DNA of 64,000 nt from Formicarius rufipectus (taxonomy: Eukaryota > Chordata > Aves > Passeriformes > Formicariidae), in the NCBI GenBank assembly GCA_013399695.1, contig VXAU01002231.1, forward strand, positions 900,316-964,315, written 5' to 3'. A program made the position numbers and the translations under genes. Below are positions 48,649 to 61,118 of the stretch, one piece after another. Below the pieces are notes generated by a model that saw nothing but the letters and a program-made list of their open reading frames with translations, ran no database searches and was not told the origin of the DNA. The first letter of the stretch is position 1. Each line of letters opens with the position of its first letter.

Positions 48649-51600
48649 TCAGTTTGATATATGACAAGATTCTTAATCTTTCTGAACCAAGAAAGAAGGT
48701 TATCCTGCAAAGTAATTTCCCCTGGGGAAATAGGAAGTCAGCTGAGAAAACACTGTGTAGTATTGCGCTGCCACATCCCATTTCTGGAGATTTTTGTACA
48801 TTAAAAGGCTTCCCTGATGTGTAAGGAGATCAATGATATACATAGCAGAAAAAAGGATTAAAATCAACAGGGATATCACTGGGATAGAAGTAGGCATGAG
48901 AAAGCTATATCTGTATAAGGTAGAAGGAAAAAGAATGTATTTTTTAAGCTGAACTCTTCAAACCCTCTGTATTATCATTATTTGCAAAATAGGCTTTCTA
49001 AGTGTGAAAGTTACACAGTAGTTTAACATATTTTTTATAAACATAATTTATAACAAATTGCTCTAAAAAAGTGGGTTTAGTAAAAGTAGTTTATAAAAAG
49101 TCTTCTAATTTATATAAGCAAAAATCAGCATCAACAGGGCAAAATGATAGGTAAGCCTGGAATGTCACAATGCTTCCTCATATTCTCTTAGTTCTGCTTA
49201 GTATCTGCTGTACTCCACTGGCAGCATCATGTACCCAGAAAAATAGATAGCTTGTGATTGCACTAGGAGGTTACTTGCTTCTGCACCTGGAAAGCATATT
49301 ATCACATTAGTTGTCCTCTGTCAAATGTCTGAATTTAATAATGTTAAAGGTGAGTTTAAAAAAATAATAATTTTTAAATGTGTTTGTTCATGCTTGCAAC
49401 TCTATAGTTTCTTTATACTAATTTATGCCACTATATGATTTCTATTCAATAGAACTGTGTAGTGATAATTTGTCTAATTTTTATTTATTTTTCACTACAA
49501 TATGCATGCTAAGATTTTTGTCAGGAAAAACATAGATTTGGGTAAAATGAGAACATTCAAGACCACAGGTAATGACAAACACCTAATATTTCCTTACTAG
49601 ATAATTTTTCTAACTTTTTTTTTCAATGAAGATCATAAACCAATGCTGAGAGATGGAATCTTGCTGATTTTATGGAAGAAGTTCAGCTGACTTGGGAAAA
49701 TATGCCATCAGGAGGAACTTTTCTATTCTCTGATCGACAGCAGTGGTGCCAAGGCATGGAAGTACCCTGCTCCTGCCCAGGCAACCCAGACACTTCAGCA
49801 CCCACCTCATAGAAAGCCCACCAGTGCTCTGAGCACTTCAGGATGTACAGTATGACCAACAGCATCTGGCAAAGGTTCTATGCCACTATGATATATATGA
49901 GAGAGATACAGGTATACAGTTTGTTGGGGTGGGGAGCATGTGGGAAGAGAATGCACATTCAGAATTACTTGAGAAGTCATTTTTTAAAACACATTACTGT
50001 CTAAAACAGATTGCTCAGTGCCAGAAATAGTGATTTTCTTATTATCATTACATACTGTGAAGGTTTGATATGAATCTTAATAATTCTAATTGCAAAAACT
50101 GCTTAGGGATCTTTGAATAATAGCTTCTGTGGAATTGCACATAACTAGTCATTGATATATTCAATTAAAATAACCAGCACTGGTGTCTGAATTGTAGAAG
50201 TGCCAACAAGCTGCAGGCAGAGACTGCAGCCTATACAGAGGTGGCGTTTTCCCCTTTAGAAGACAAGGTGTCACAAGTCAGCATGTCTTTTCCAGTTCAG
50301 AGCTTCAGTGGAGTAGGTGAAAATGGTCACAGAGGTAGGAAGTGACTCATTTGAAAGAGATCTGCAGGTGAGCTGCCATATTAGACCCAAAGACTGAGCA
50401 GAGTAAAGAAGGAAGTGTCACACTCAAAGGAGCATGAGGGAAAAGACCTTTCAAGTGTCCAAAACTGGTAACCTGCAGGAAACTGTTTATTTTGATGTTT
50501 TACTTAAGTTATGTTCTGGAGAATAAAATTGTTGCTGAAAAGAAACTCATACTAGTTTCTTTCAGGGCTAGGAAAGGTTGGTTTCTCTCACACCGATAAA
50601 CTGATGTTTTCTAGGGCCTTTAAGGTCAGGTTCTGTGAAAACACAACGAATAAACCCCATCTTCTTCCCTCCAATTCTTACCACTTGCACGTACAAGTGA
50701 TACCTTGTAGCCAACCTGTTGAAGTACCTACAGTGTCCAAAGCAAACTTTCCCATTTCCAGACAACTGTAAATATCCACTGAAAAAAAAAAAAAAGGCAA
50801 GTTTTTTTTTTTTAAACATTAATGCCAACTTACATCACAGAAAATTTAGATAAAAGCCCATTAGTTCTAGACTAAACATATGCCAGTTATATTTTAAACT
50901 CAAAATTCACGTCAGCAAGTAGAAATGGAGTGGTCACTAATTATAGGAGGTAGTTATTATTCGTAATATTGCAGGCTACACACATTCTTTTGGACAAGCT
51001 GTAGCTCTGTACAACTTAAACTCTAACTCCAAAGAAAACTTTTTGAAATTAAAGTAAATATCATAGGTACATACCTGGAAGAAGGGTGTTAGGCAAGGAG
51101 GCAATTCACCCAAATAACAGTTCGGGGAAAACTAAGGAGTTGTGTTATTTTTGCTCTATTCTGCATTCTTCCACTCACCAGTATGGGTGTATTCATGAAT
51201 ATGTAAATTTTTGGTATTAGGTTGGATCCCACTGTGATGTTGGCACATAATTAGGAGCTCATCATTAATGATTTATGAGGTGATGCCATGCTATTAACAT
51301 TTAGGAATAAAATTACCGCAAATAACTTTTTTATTTATACTTTGCTAGGGCTATTCCTAACAGTAGCCACATTATTGAAGATCTACAGGAAAAACATCAG
51401 GTCTGCCTTCTAAAAAGTTCATAAAACTCACAGGACATGGATATTTTCTCTAGAGCGGAAAAAAAGAAAGCAAGTGATGAAGATGTGAAAAAACAAACAA
51501 GCAAACAAACAAAAAAAAATGTAGGAAAATAGTTCCCTAGTTTAGAGACACGATGTGACATTGACATAGCAGGTCCAACTAATAGCAGTAATTCAAATTT

Positions 51601-51974
51601 TAAAAGAATGAGCAAGGAAGTCTTGGAAACAAAACAAAAGGAATGAAAAATATAACAAGTGCTATAAAACCAAATTTTTAAAAAAATCCTACATATTACT
51701 GTACAAATCCCTCCAGATAAGGGTTTAGTTTCTGTTTGGAGCAGAGTATTTTATTTCAGTTCTAGACCTTCTTAATTACTTCTTTATCTATATAGATAAA
51801 GATTCAGTTTGGGAAGAAAAAGACTTATAGGGAGGACCTATCCATGTGTATACTTGATAGGATAGAATGAAGGAGAGCCAAGCTCTCTCAATAGTGCCCA
51901 TTGACAGTAAAAGAGGTAATATAGACAAATGAAAAAGAAGAAAAAAAAAACAAAAAAACAACACATAAAACATA

Positions 51975-52192
51975 ACATTTCATCTGAACACAAGGAGACA
52001 AGGGTTCTTTTACTGTGATGGTGGTAAAACATTGGCAGAAAGTGGCTGTGAACTCTCCCTCTGTGAAGATACTCAAATTTGACAGGACAAAGTCCTGGGC
52101 AAGCTGCTCTAGCTGACCCTGCTTAAGCAAAGTGGTTGGACCAGGTGATCTTAAGAGGTCCTTCCAAACTTATGCAATTCTGTCATAGTTCC
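51975..52192 (+). repeat. CR1 LINE 3' end
   Basis: A clear CR1 3' region: 'tttcatctgaacacaaggag', 'tcttttactgtgatggtgg', 'ctctccctctgtgaagatac', 'gctgctctagctgaccctgc', 'ggttggaccaggtgatctt' and 'aggtccttccaaactta' in the expected order. It ends near 'attctgtcatag', a degenerate terminal repeat. Confidence 0.9.
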
Positions 52193-54739
52193 AGCTACTG
52201 ACAGATGAAATACTTGTGAGGAGGGGAAAATATTTTACTAGGTCTTGTAGAAAAGCTGTAAAACACTTACTTTGGGCCCACACAACCAGTACTGAACCTA
52301 ATAAGCAACAGCAAAATACTAACGATAACGTAGCCATACTGCCCCTAGTTTACTTATCATAATCTAATAAAAAACATTATACGATATTTTGATGCATAGT
52401 AAAAAGTCAGTAGTTAACATTCACAAAACAGACGTTATTAGTCATGAAAGACAACTAGCACTAATAAGTTAATGCTTGCCCAGCTCAGTGGTAGGGTTGA
52501 GTGAGTTCAGTCTAATTATCACATGTAAAATTATATTGAAAAATTATCAAAAACATACAACTGAGATTTTTGACCTTGTTACTCTTAGTCTTAAATCAGT
52601 CTTAAACTGCAATGCTGCTGCATGTCCCTCTGTGATCTGTGTGCAGTCTGGAATATCAGGCCTGATGTGTGGTTTTCTTTAGGTTTCAAAGCTAGCCAGT
52701 GTCTGAAAAGCAAGCTCCTTTAAAATAACACAGTATTGCCAATTCAGGTGATCATCTACACCATGGAATTGTCAATCCAAGTTTCATTTCTTCTGTGGCC
52801 CATCTGAAAAGATGAACACAAAGTAGCTGTTGCAAAAGACTTCATCTCTGCTCAACTATGGTCAAACAGATGTAAGGGAGAAAGATGTCTTGTTTATCAA
52901 GGACCAGATACAGAGAGAGGAAGCACATGAAGAAATTAAATTACAGGAGTCTGAACTGACCTTCAACATGGTGATGAATGGCTTCCTACTGCACTCCGCC
53001 TCCAAGAAGAACTAATAACTAATGGCAGAGAGTCTTACTACAAATGTGGGAGGAGAGCCAATTGAAGAACTCACATTTTTGGTGACTGGTACTGAGGTCA
53101 CTCCTCATGTAATATAGAAGATAACTGATTACAGAGTGACAGTGGATGAAAGAAACATTTAGAAGCTTATCTCTCTGTTCTTAATTTATGTTGAGAAACC
53201 ATATTTCCTGTAATGCACTTCCAGTGGTGATATTCTCTGTTGTGAGGAATTTGGTTCCCTGTCATTTTCAAGTGATGGAGACATAAAAGATCACAGTGGA
53301 CTCTTCCTTCATGATTAGCTATGTTCACGTTACTGCTGGGTCATATATGCACACCTATTACCTTGTTTTCTGTTCTTTTAGCTCTCCTCCTCCAGTTTCA
53401 TGTTAGGTTGTTCACAGGCAATATTGGTTCTTTCCAGAGCTTCTTCCAGTACAATATTAGAGCAGCTGCATACATGAAAAGTATGGAAAATGGATCCATT
53501 TCAGTCTTCAGCTGGAATCTGGTCTTGTCTTGCTCACACAGTTCCTCTTTGCCATAAATATATTGCTTGGCCCATGTACTATCATGGAAAATGAATGTCA
53601 TAAGAGCAGATGTGGAGCCCATATGAAACCATAGCTATGTTCATTCACTGAATTGGGAGAACCAAATCATGAGGGATACTCTAGCCAGCTAGTTGTGCCA
53701 GCTCCTGATATTTTCTTGCTATAAAGCAGAATCATGCATATGTTGGATGACAGCAATAGATCCCAGATCAGCATATTTTGTTCAGAGTTGCAACTTTCTC
53801 TGACACATCAAACCCTATAGCCCTCAGTAAACTAGCATTGCAAGATGATCCAGGCTCTATAGCCCCCAGTAACTGGAGTCTTTGAAGCCCATGAAAATTC
53901 ATTTTCATGCATTTCAGCTTTTTAGATCTCACAGTCCCCAAAAATAAGTTTTTTCTTCTTCCAGAACATGCCACTCTCACAACGATACCATCCATCCTTT
54001 TCTAACAGTTCATGCAATTTTAATTACAGTCTAACTATTGTCTAACAAGTCTAACAAGAAAACAATGCAAGGATTTCCTGGAAGCTAAGCTAACATGTTT
54101 GTGTGTGACTCAATTTCCAGGTAACAGTTTTTTTCTTCCTTGATTTGCCCTAGAGATTTAATTTAAACTTCTTCAGTCTTGAGTTTAAGGTTATTATGAG
54201 GTAGATGCTGGGGTGTTTTTGTTTTTGTTTTTTTTTTTACAGCATCCTCTGCTAGAGTTTTTCCACTTTGTGTAAACATCAAAGCACAACTTTGACTCTC
54301 AACAATAAGAAATAAAGCTTCAAAAGAAGACAGGTGGAGTTTTTCCTCTCATTTGAGCATATGCACCAAATTCACAATCTTCTTCTACTACAAGTTCTCC
54401 AGTATTGTAAATATACTGTGCTTCTGTTTGCTGCTTTTCCCTGTGTTATAACAAAGAAAGACCCAGTACATCCACTTCAGAAAGAAAAAATTCTATTTTA
54501 AGCAGACTCTAGAGGAAAAAGACACTGAGGATGTTAAAAAAAAAAAAAGTAGAAAATACCTAGTGAACTAAGAATAATTTCTTTGGAATCAGTTCTAAGG
54601 GAATAAAAAGGTGAGCATATTTTATTGCTCTTTAAAGCACCAGTAATATGCATATAAAATAATTTTGGCCAATCTATACTTTCTATATTGCTTATAGAAA
54701 GGGACAGTTTGTGACAGATTGAAGAGCACCCTCTTGTGC
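52193..54739. other. Spacer with coding-like but broken segments
   Basis: No gene was recognised. Frames at 52700-53310 (plus) and 53398-53995 (minus) read like protein in pieces but contain stops and frame changes. They could be relics of a retrocopy or chance. Simple T-rich sequence lies at 54216-54238 and poly-A at 54536-54548. Confidence 0.4.
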
Positions 54740-55372
54740 TTTAACAATACACACTGAGTAGTAAAAGGGTGGAGAGCAGCCCTGTGGAAAGACATCTGTG
54801 TGTTTGGTTGATGGTAAGTTGGTTATGAATAAAAAGTGTGCCCTGACAGCCAAAAGGGCCAACTGTATTCTGAGGTACAACAGGCACACTCTACACTGCA
54901 TTCATGCAGACCAATATCAAGTAATGTGTACAGCTTGGGGCACTACAGTCTTTGGAGAACATTAGAGTGTATCCAGAAGAGGGAGACCAAGAAGGTGAAA
55001 GGCCTTGAGGGACAGACTCACAAGAAGGGTTTGACATCGCTTAGTTTGTTCAACTTGGAGAAGAAAAGGCTGAGAGGGAGAGCTGCTGGTCTCTGGTGAC
55101 CAGTGACATTGCATGAGGAAATGAAGTTGCAATAGGAAGAGTTCAGATTGGACATTTAGGAAATGTATCTTCATAAGAAGATGGTTTGCCACTGCAACAA
55201 GCTTCCCAGCCAAGTGGTCATGGCTCCAAGCCTGCCAGGGTTAAGGAGTGTCTGGACCATGTTTTTAGTCATATGGGTTAGTTTTACATAGTCTTGTGTG
55301 GACCAAGGCATTGAACTCAGTGATCCTTATGGGTCCCTTCTAACTTGAGATATTCTATGATTCTATGATTGT
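54740..55372 (+). repeat. CR1 LINE, long 3' copy with terminal repeat
   Basis: The best CR1 in the window, about 630 bp. It begins in 'ggtggagagcagccctgtgg', passes 'gtgtgccctgacagccaaaa', 'tgtatccagaagagggagac' and 'tagtttgttcaacttggaga', then 'cttcccagccaagtggtcat' and 'gtcccttctaacttgaga', and ends with the octamer-type repeat ATTCTATGATTCTATGATT (55352-55370), the hallmark of bird CR1. It is 5'-truncated. The 83- and 87-codon frames inside it are broken CR1 sequence. Confidence 0.95.
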
Positions 55373-55529
55373 GTTCACACTACATGGGATGTTGTCAAGA
55401 CCACAAATAAAAGATTAGCACAGGCGTACAGAAACAGAATATAAAAACTAACACACGGAATAAGGGACAACTAGCAGTAAAAATAAGGAATATCATGGGA
55501 TTGTTTAAAAAAAAATTTAGGCTAAGGAG

Positions 55530-55550
55530 AAGTGTAAATAATTTACACTT
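55530..55550. other. 21-bp palindrome
   Basis: AAGTGTAAAT at 55530-55539 and ATTTACACTT at 55541-55550 are perfect reverse complements around a single A. It contains inverted forkhead-like GTAAAT half-sites; regulatory use is only a guess. Confidence 0.85.
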
Positions 55551-58376
55551 TTAATGGGGACAGTTTCAGATTTATCAGTAGCAACAGGTCTGATAAATTC
55601 CTGTTACTATAATCTTCAATTCACATACTGATAGCTTAAAACAGATGCTGGTATGTGATATGTGTAAAAGTCAGATTTTCTGTTCCTTCCTGAGCAACAC
55701 ACTCACTGAATTCTATTTTAGATACAAAATTTGTAATTGTAAACTGATACAAAATTACATTCATTAAATAGAATATAAGCTAGAAAACTGTCTTAGTAGA
55801 CAGTGGATGTCATCTGGACATTGTAGATTTCTGCTATGATGAAGTCAGCATCATCTTTTCTCTCTGTTAAAAAAGAAAAAAAAAAAAAGGAATGACTTTG
55901 CTTGCTTGGACAGACAACTGCTTTTAATATTTTAATGTATCATAGTAAAGCATGAAAATGTGAAGTCAACATACTTAAAGTTCACAAGCTGTAGCCCCCA
56001 TCCTCACAGGACCAAAACACTATCATGCATTACAGAGCATGAAACTCAAGATTGGTTTCGCTTTCCTAAATTTAATTTTTATTTTACAAACTTATACCAA
56101 AGAAGAATTTGTTCTTGTTCAATATGTATTCATATTGAAGTAATGTCTTCTTGTTTTGGTGCAGACTAATATACTAATTAGTATACAGCAATGAGATGAC
56201 AGCAGGATATCATTGTTTCTCATGTGGCTACAGGTTGATGAATTGTGTTAATCTATTTAAAAGACATGCATTTATGCTCAGTTTTTCAGAATTTGAGGAC
56301 TAGGTGTAGATGTTTAACTCTGGACTGAATTCTGGCAAAACAAACAAACCCAGTAAACAAAAAAAAAAAAAAANACCTACCCCAAACCCTTTAAAAGTAA
56401 AAATGAAGGTTGTCACATATTTATTCAAGATTCACTTTTCTGACAAACTGTACATCATAGCTTCCAAAGAGCTAACAGTTGGCAATTTAAAATATGAATG
56501 ACCTTTGCAGAATTAAGTTTTTAGAGCCCAACTTCAAAGACATTAATGGAAAATGTTTTGAATGCCAAATTATTAACATCTACAAGGAAAATGTAGGAAA
56601 CTGGGAAAATAATTCTGAGTGAAATGTTTTACTGACTTGTCATTTCTGCTGTTCAGAAAACGATTAATGTATCATCTTGAGTGTAAAACCCCTTTGGAAA
56701 GTCAGCCTCAACTGGATGCCTGTGAAATCTCTGTAGTGATTCCAGAAGACAATAAACGTATAGAAGATAGCAAACATATTTATCTCATTTCCCAGAAAGG
56801 GACAACTCCATCATGACAACGGAACAAGGAAGATTTTTAAAATATAAGTTACAGATGTGACATTAATACTAGAAATAATAGCAAAACCAAGAAATCTTGA
56901 CCATATTTTGACTTTCAAATCAGCAGTTTTTGTTGTATTTTCCTTTCTCTGCAAAGGAAAAATGCAAAACTTGAAAGAGAAGCATTATCTAAGAAAGAAG
57001 GATGATAAAATTTGAGTGTATTAGGAATGAGAGACACTGAGAAAGCCAGATATCATGCATTTTTTTCACTACACACTTACCTAGCAAGACGAATCCTCCT
57101 TGGCAAAATAATCTAATGGAGAAGAAACTTGTATTTGCCTTACAGTTTCTACAACCTTTCAGTCTCCTTACCAATGAATTTCTGAACAGGTGGTGGTGGC
57201 TTAAGGTGCTCTCTTCATCTTTTCTAGAATGCAATAATCCTTGTGTTGATTACTTTAAAACAATATCATAAGTATTGTACATAACACAACCTTTTAAAAA
57301 ATTATTCATTAGTCCTAAAAACTAGAAATTAGATTAGGCTTACAGAATACATCTCCTCTCCAATGCTATTTAATTTTTTTTAGCAATCAGATTTACTTCG
57401 CCCGTCCAATCACGTCCGAACATCTGTTTTGACAGCCTCAGTGGGAGCTACAATTCAAAGCTCCTACCCTATGTGGCTCCATGTACCATCTATACTAGTT
57501 GATGCAATATTCTATTCAAGTCCTTTCTGCTCTTTCAGACATTACCTATCAGCTTTTACCCAAGTCAGATAAATATCACTTGTCTGACAAGCCTCAGGAG
57601 TTCAGACTCTTTCAAGCAATTACAAGATAACAAAACTACTGTAACACACACAGTCCCCAAACCTCCCCATCTCACACACACATACCCAAGACCCTGGGTA
57701 AATTTAAGAAGATAATTTACTTAATGTTTTATAAAAAAGTCTGAAACCATGTGGGCAAGGAAAATTTCCAGTCCCAGATTCCCACAAATCTCAAGGATGT
57801 TCTCCCTCAGCTTGAATTTTCTCTTTTACAAAATAGAAAATTTACCACTATCAAAAGAATTAATTAAAAGTGTTACATGTTTTTTATACTAGGGATGCAT
57901 ATTTTCAGTAAATCAACCAGAGAAAGATTTCTTTATCCTCATTACTCAACATTATTACAAACATGTATGTACTACCATAAGTCTCCTAGAGTCTATAACT
58001 GAGAGTGTGAAGCTAGAGAAACCTGTCCCTTTACAGATTCTACATGCAAGCCTCTTAGTACTACATGAATCTCATTTATGAGGCAATTAATATTTCTTAA
58101 TTAGTGGTTTCCATTGCTGACATAATGATGATTTTCCTCTCAAATGAAAAAATAATTAATGATAAATGCTATATTGGAACTGAATCCTCCATGTGATTGG
58201 TAGAACACTGTGTTTAATCATGAAAAAAACAAGCAGATATGCCGTATGTTTGACAGTAAAACACTGTATTTAGATGTGGTAACTACCTATAGCCTGAAAA
58301 AATGGAAGTCTTTGAAGTATATCAGGATCTTTGAATTGTAAAAGAAAAAGAAACTTAATCCTTTTACTTTTTCCAG

Positions 58377-58689
58377 TGCAGTTTCCAGAAAGTCAGCTGT
58401 CCAGCAAACTCATGAATGTATGTTCATGGTATGTGTCATCATATTTTTTTTATAAAATGCTCTGGGGCTTTGCGCATATTAAATCAAGAAGTCCTGCTAA
58501 AAACTTGTGTTCCGTACTCTTGAGAAGAGTTTCAGGTTGTTTCAGACAAAAGAGGATCGAAAAGATCAGGATGAATCCCTGTGGTTCTGAGTCAAGTTCT
58601 CCAGCCCTAGGCAAAAGCATGACTTCAGCCCTGCTACTTCCCCTCATCATGGCTAGACTTCGCAAAAGAAGGGTTTTCTTCCCCTACAG
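58377..58689 (+). other. Candidate exon, identity unknown
   Basis: The segment is bounded by a good splice acceptor (pyrimidine tract then TTTTTCCAG, ending 58376) and a near-consensus donor (CTACAG/GTAAGC, intron starting 58690). One frame stays open across all 313 bases, ending in phase 2, and several CpGs are kept in a CpG-poor setting. The end of the frame reads as a methionine followed by hydrophobic then basic residues (ATG at 58619; ALLLPLIMARLRKRR). I recognise no protein family. Pseudo-exons of this quality occur by chance in long introns, so it is a candidate only. Confidence 0.25.
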
Positions 58690-60681
58690 GTAAGCTCTTG
58701 ACTTTCTTTTTCCTCTCAGAGAATAGAGCACTTAGGTAACGGAATGCAGCTGAAAATAAAAACAGTGACAGCTAATGCTACTAAGCACAGGTGATACTTT
58801 TCTTTGTTAGTACAGAAACTGTACAGATTTAGACAAAAGAATATATAATACAAGTATACTTGGCCTAAATTTCATCCCTGACATGGGACATTTGTCCTAG
58901 ATCCTCAGGGATAATTTCCACAGCTGTAATTTTTCACCCGAAGCTTGACAATATTTTTGCTTCTCTGTCTTAATGAGCTTCCTTTGACTTTCACTAGTCC
59001 TGCAGTCAGAAACAAGTAAGTACCCTATTCCTTTTCCAATCTCTTTGTTATAATCTTCCCTGGAGTCTATGCTATTCTATACTCATACTAGCACAGAGTT
59101 CCAGCATGCAACCATTAGAGAGTTCTGCTCTAAATTCTAGCTCTGTGAAAGGGAGCAAACAATTATAACCTTCACTTCATACATCCAGATCATAGAGAAG
59201 AAACTTTTGTGACATTTTCTTCCAAAAACACACTTTGAAGAAGCAAGTTCTTGTCCTTGTCCATAGTATAAGTTGTATAATTTTAAGGCACAATCATTTC
59301 TGTCTGTATGGACAGAATTTTTTTTTTCAGGAATGAGAATGTGATTATCTATGCTGTACAACTGTTGGCACAGTTCCCAGCAGAGGGACAGTATTGGCAC
59401 AGGGAAACTTCCTTTTACAAAAAATTCTTGGGAACAGTTTGGGAGTTTGCTAATAAAGGTGTCACTTCACAGGCATAACAGCCAAAAATCAGATTCCTTA
59501 AATGCTCACTATGGGGTTTATTTATTTAACATTTCTTTCACAGCCATAGTATGGCTTTTCCAGAAGAAATGCTGGATCATCACTTTGGGCTTTTCAGGAA
59601 AATAAGAACTAAAATGCTGAGATAATTGTACAACAAGGATTAGATGTCCCAGAATTTGTTTCTGTGTCACTGCTTCTATACACTTGTAGGCACAGATTAG
59701 TGCCAGAGAGAGAAAAGAACTGAAGTCCCTAAGTTACCCATGTGCTATATCAGGACACAGATTTTGACTGTATTACTTTAAACAAAAACAATTTGTTTTT
59801 ATAATCTTTGATCCCTGAATTATTTCCAAAGGGTTCATATTCCTCTGAGGTCCTACTGCCAACTATGGATTCAAGACCTGGACTTGCACATCTCAATTCA
59901 AAGGTTAGGTCTCAGTCTATATGTGAACACATGTTCCATTTGATTAGGTTTGTATAACTGAGATTTCTACAGTTTTACAGAATTGACACCATATAATATT
60001 GTTACCATATAGTAACTTCTATTATAGAATAAATTCCCAAACATGTAAAGAAAATTTTAATTTGTCCTTATACAGAAATGCGCTCAGACAGTTAACTTAT
60101 CATTCTCCTGTCCAGTATCAAATTTTCAGTATATTTACTGAAAATACCATTTTCTGTATATTAGAGTAGCTTCAGTACTTTGGGGAAAATATTATTTCAT
60201 TTTGACTTTTTCATTGGTATGTTTTAACTATGCCAAAGGTCATGACACATAACTCCTGCTAAATCAGGGACACAATTGCCAAATTTCTGACCAGTGGAAT
60301 AATATAATGCAAATAAATATTTGGAAATCTTATTGTAAAAGTTACTTTACTAATTTTTTTCTAATTGTGGATTATAATTAAAGTAACAAGTTATTTTTTT
60401 CTACTTTTCTTGAGGATATTATAAAGCAGCACACACATATTTATATGTATACATTTTGCTATTATATAAACACCTCCAGGAGCACTGGATATTGATGGAT
60501 ATTGTTTAGAACATAGATGACTGACTAGCTTGTTATAAATAATTTATCTAAATCCTTTTCTTATGACATTGGTGAGAAGATTGCAATTCCCTCAAATCTA
60601 TGAAATATTCAGAATTAAAATACCTTATTTTAAAAGTTGATAGTTTTAGAGACTGAATAAGAATTGTTTTTAGAGGGTATT

Positions 60682-61112
60682 TGTTGGAATACAAAACTGC
60701 TTGGTAACAAAGGAGTTAACAAGAATGTCGAAGAGACCTTGGGAGAAGCCTGAATGGACATCTCTTGACAGATAAAGGACTGCAAAGCTCTGTCGCTTCC
60801 CTGTCTCCAATATGTATGAAGCTGCCTCGACTTTGGGGATACACCCTGAACCTAGATGAAGACTTCATTGTGTTTCTAATTTGTATCCATTACCATATGC
60901 CTCCCCACATTTAATAGTGTGTTATCTCCTGGTTATGACACATCCTCCCAATATTATCCCCTACTTGTAATATTTCACACACGTTTAGCATAAGTTGAAC
61001 CCTGAGATGAATATTCATTTACTGAGCATATATATTGTGTGCTATAGTTTCAATAAAGTTGTTCTTGCTTGCCCCCATCAAGCGGGGACTGTTTTAGTTT
61101 TTGACCGCCACA
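60682..61112 (+). mobile_element. Solo LTR, 6-bp TSD
   Basis: 431 bp, starting TGTTGGAATA and ending GACCGCCACA, flanked by the perfect direct repeat GGTATT (60676-60681 and 61113-61118). A TATATAT box (61029-61035) and AATAAA (61052-61057) lie in plus-strand LTR order, followed by a GT-rich stretch. The sequence is unlike the three other LTR families here. A 6-bp duplication suggests a class II (ERVK-like) element; no internal genes remain. The 87-codon plus-strand frame at 60995-61258 starts in this LTR and is not a gene. Confidence 0.9.
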
Positions 61113-61118
61113 GGTATT

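Larger units (their letters stand above)
46641..51974. other. Unique AT-rich spacer with small CR1 scraps and A/C tract
   Basis: It contains weak CR1 ends (47600-47850), an A/C-only tract (48559-48648), a GC-richer patch at 49680-49870 of unknown kind and a minus-strand exon-like segment (50682-50778). The 122-codon minus-strand frame at 47185-47553 has no motif I know. Confidence 0.5.
55373..60675. other. Unique AT-rich spacer with exon-like segments
   Basis: Holds a 21-bp palindrome (55530-55550), an ambiguous base at 56374 in poly-A, a minus-strand exon-like segment (57081-57223), a small CpG cluster (57399-57418) and a plus-strand exon-like segment (58377-58689). No product was recognised and no transposon is visible. 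Confidence 0.5.
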
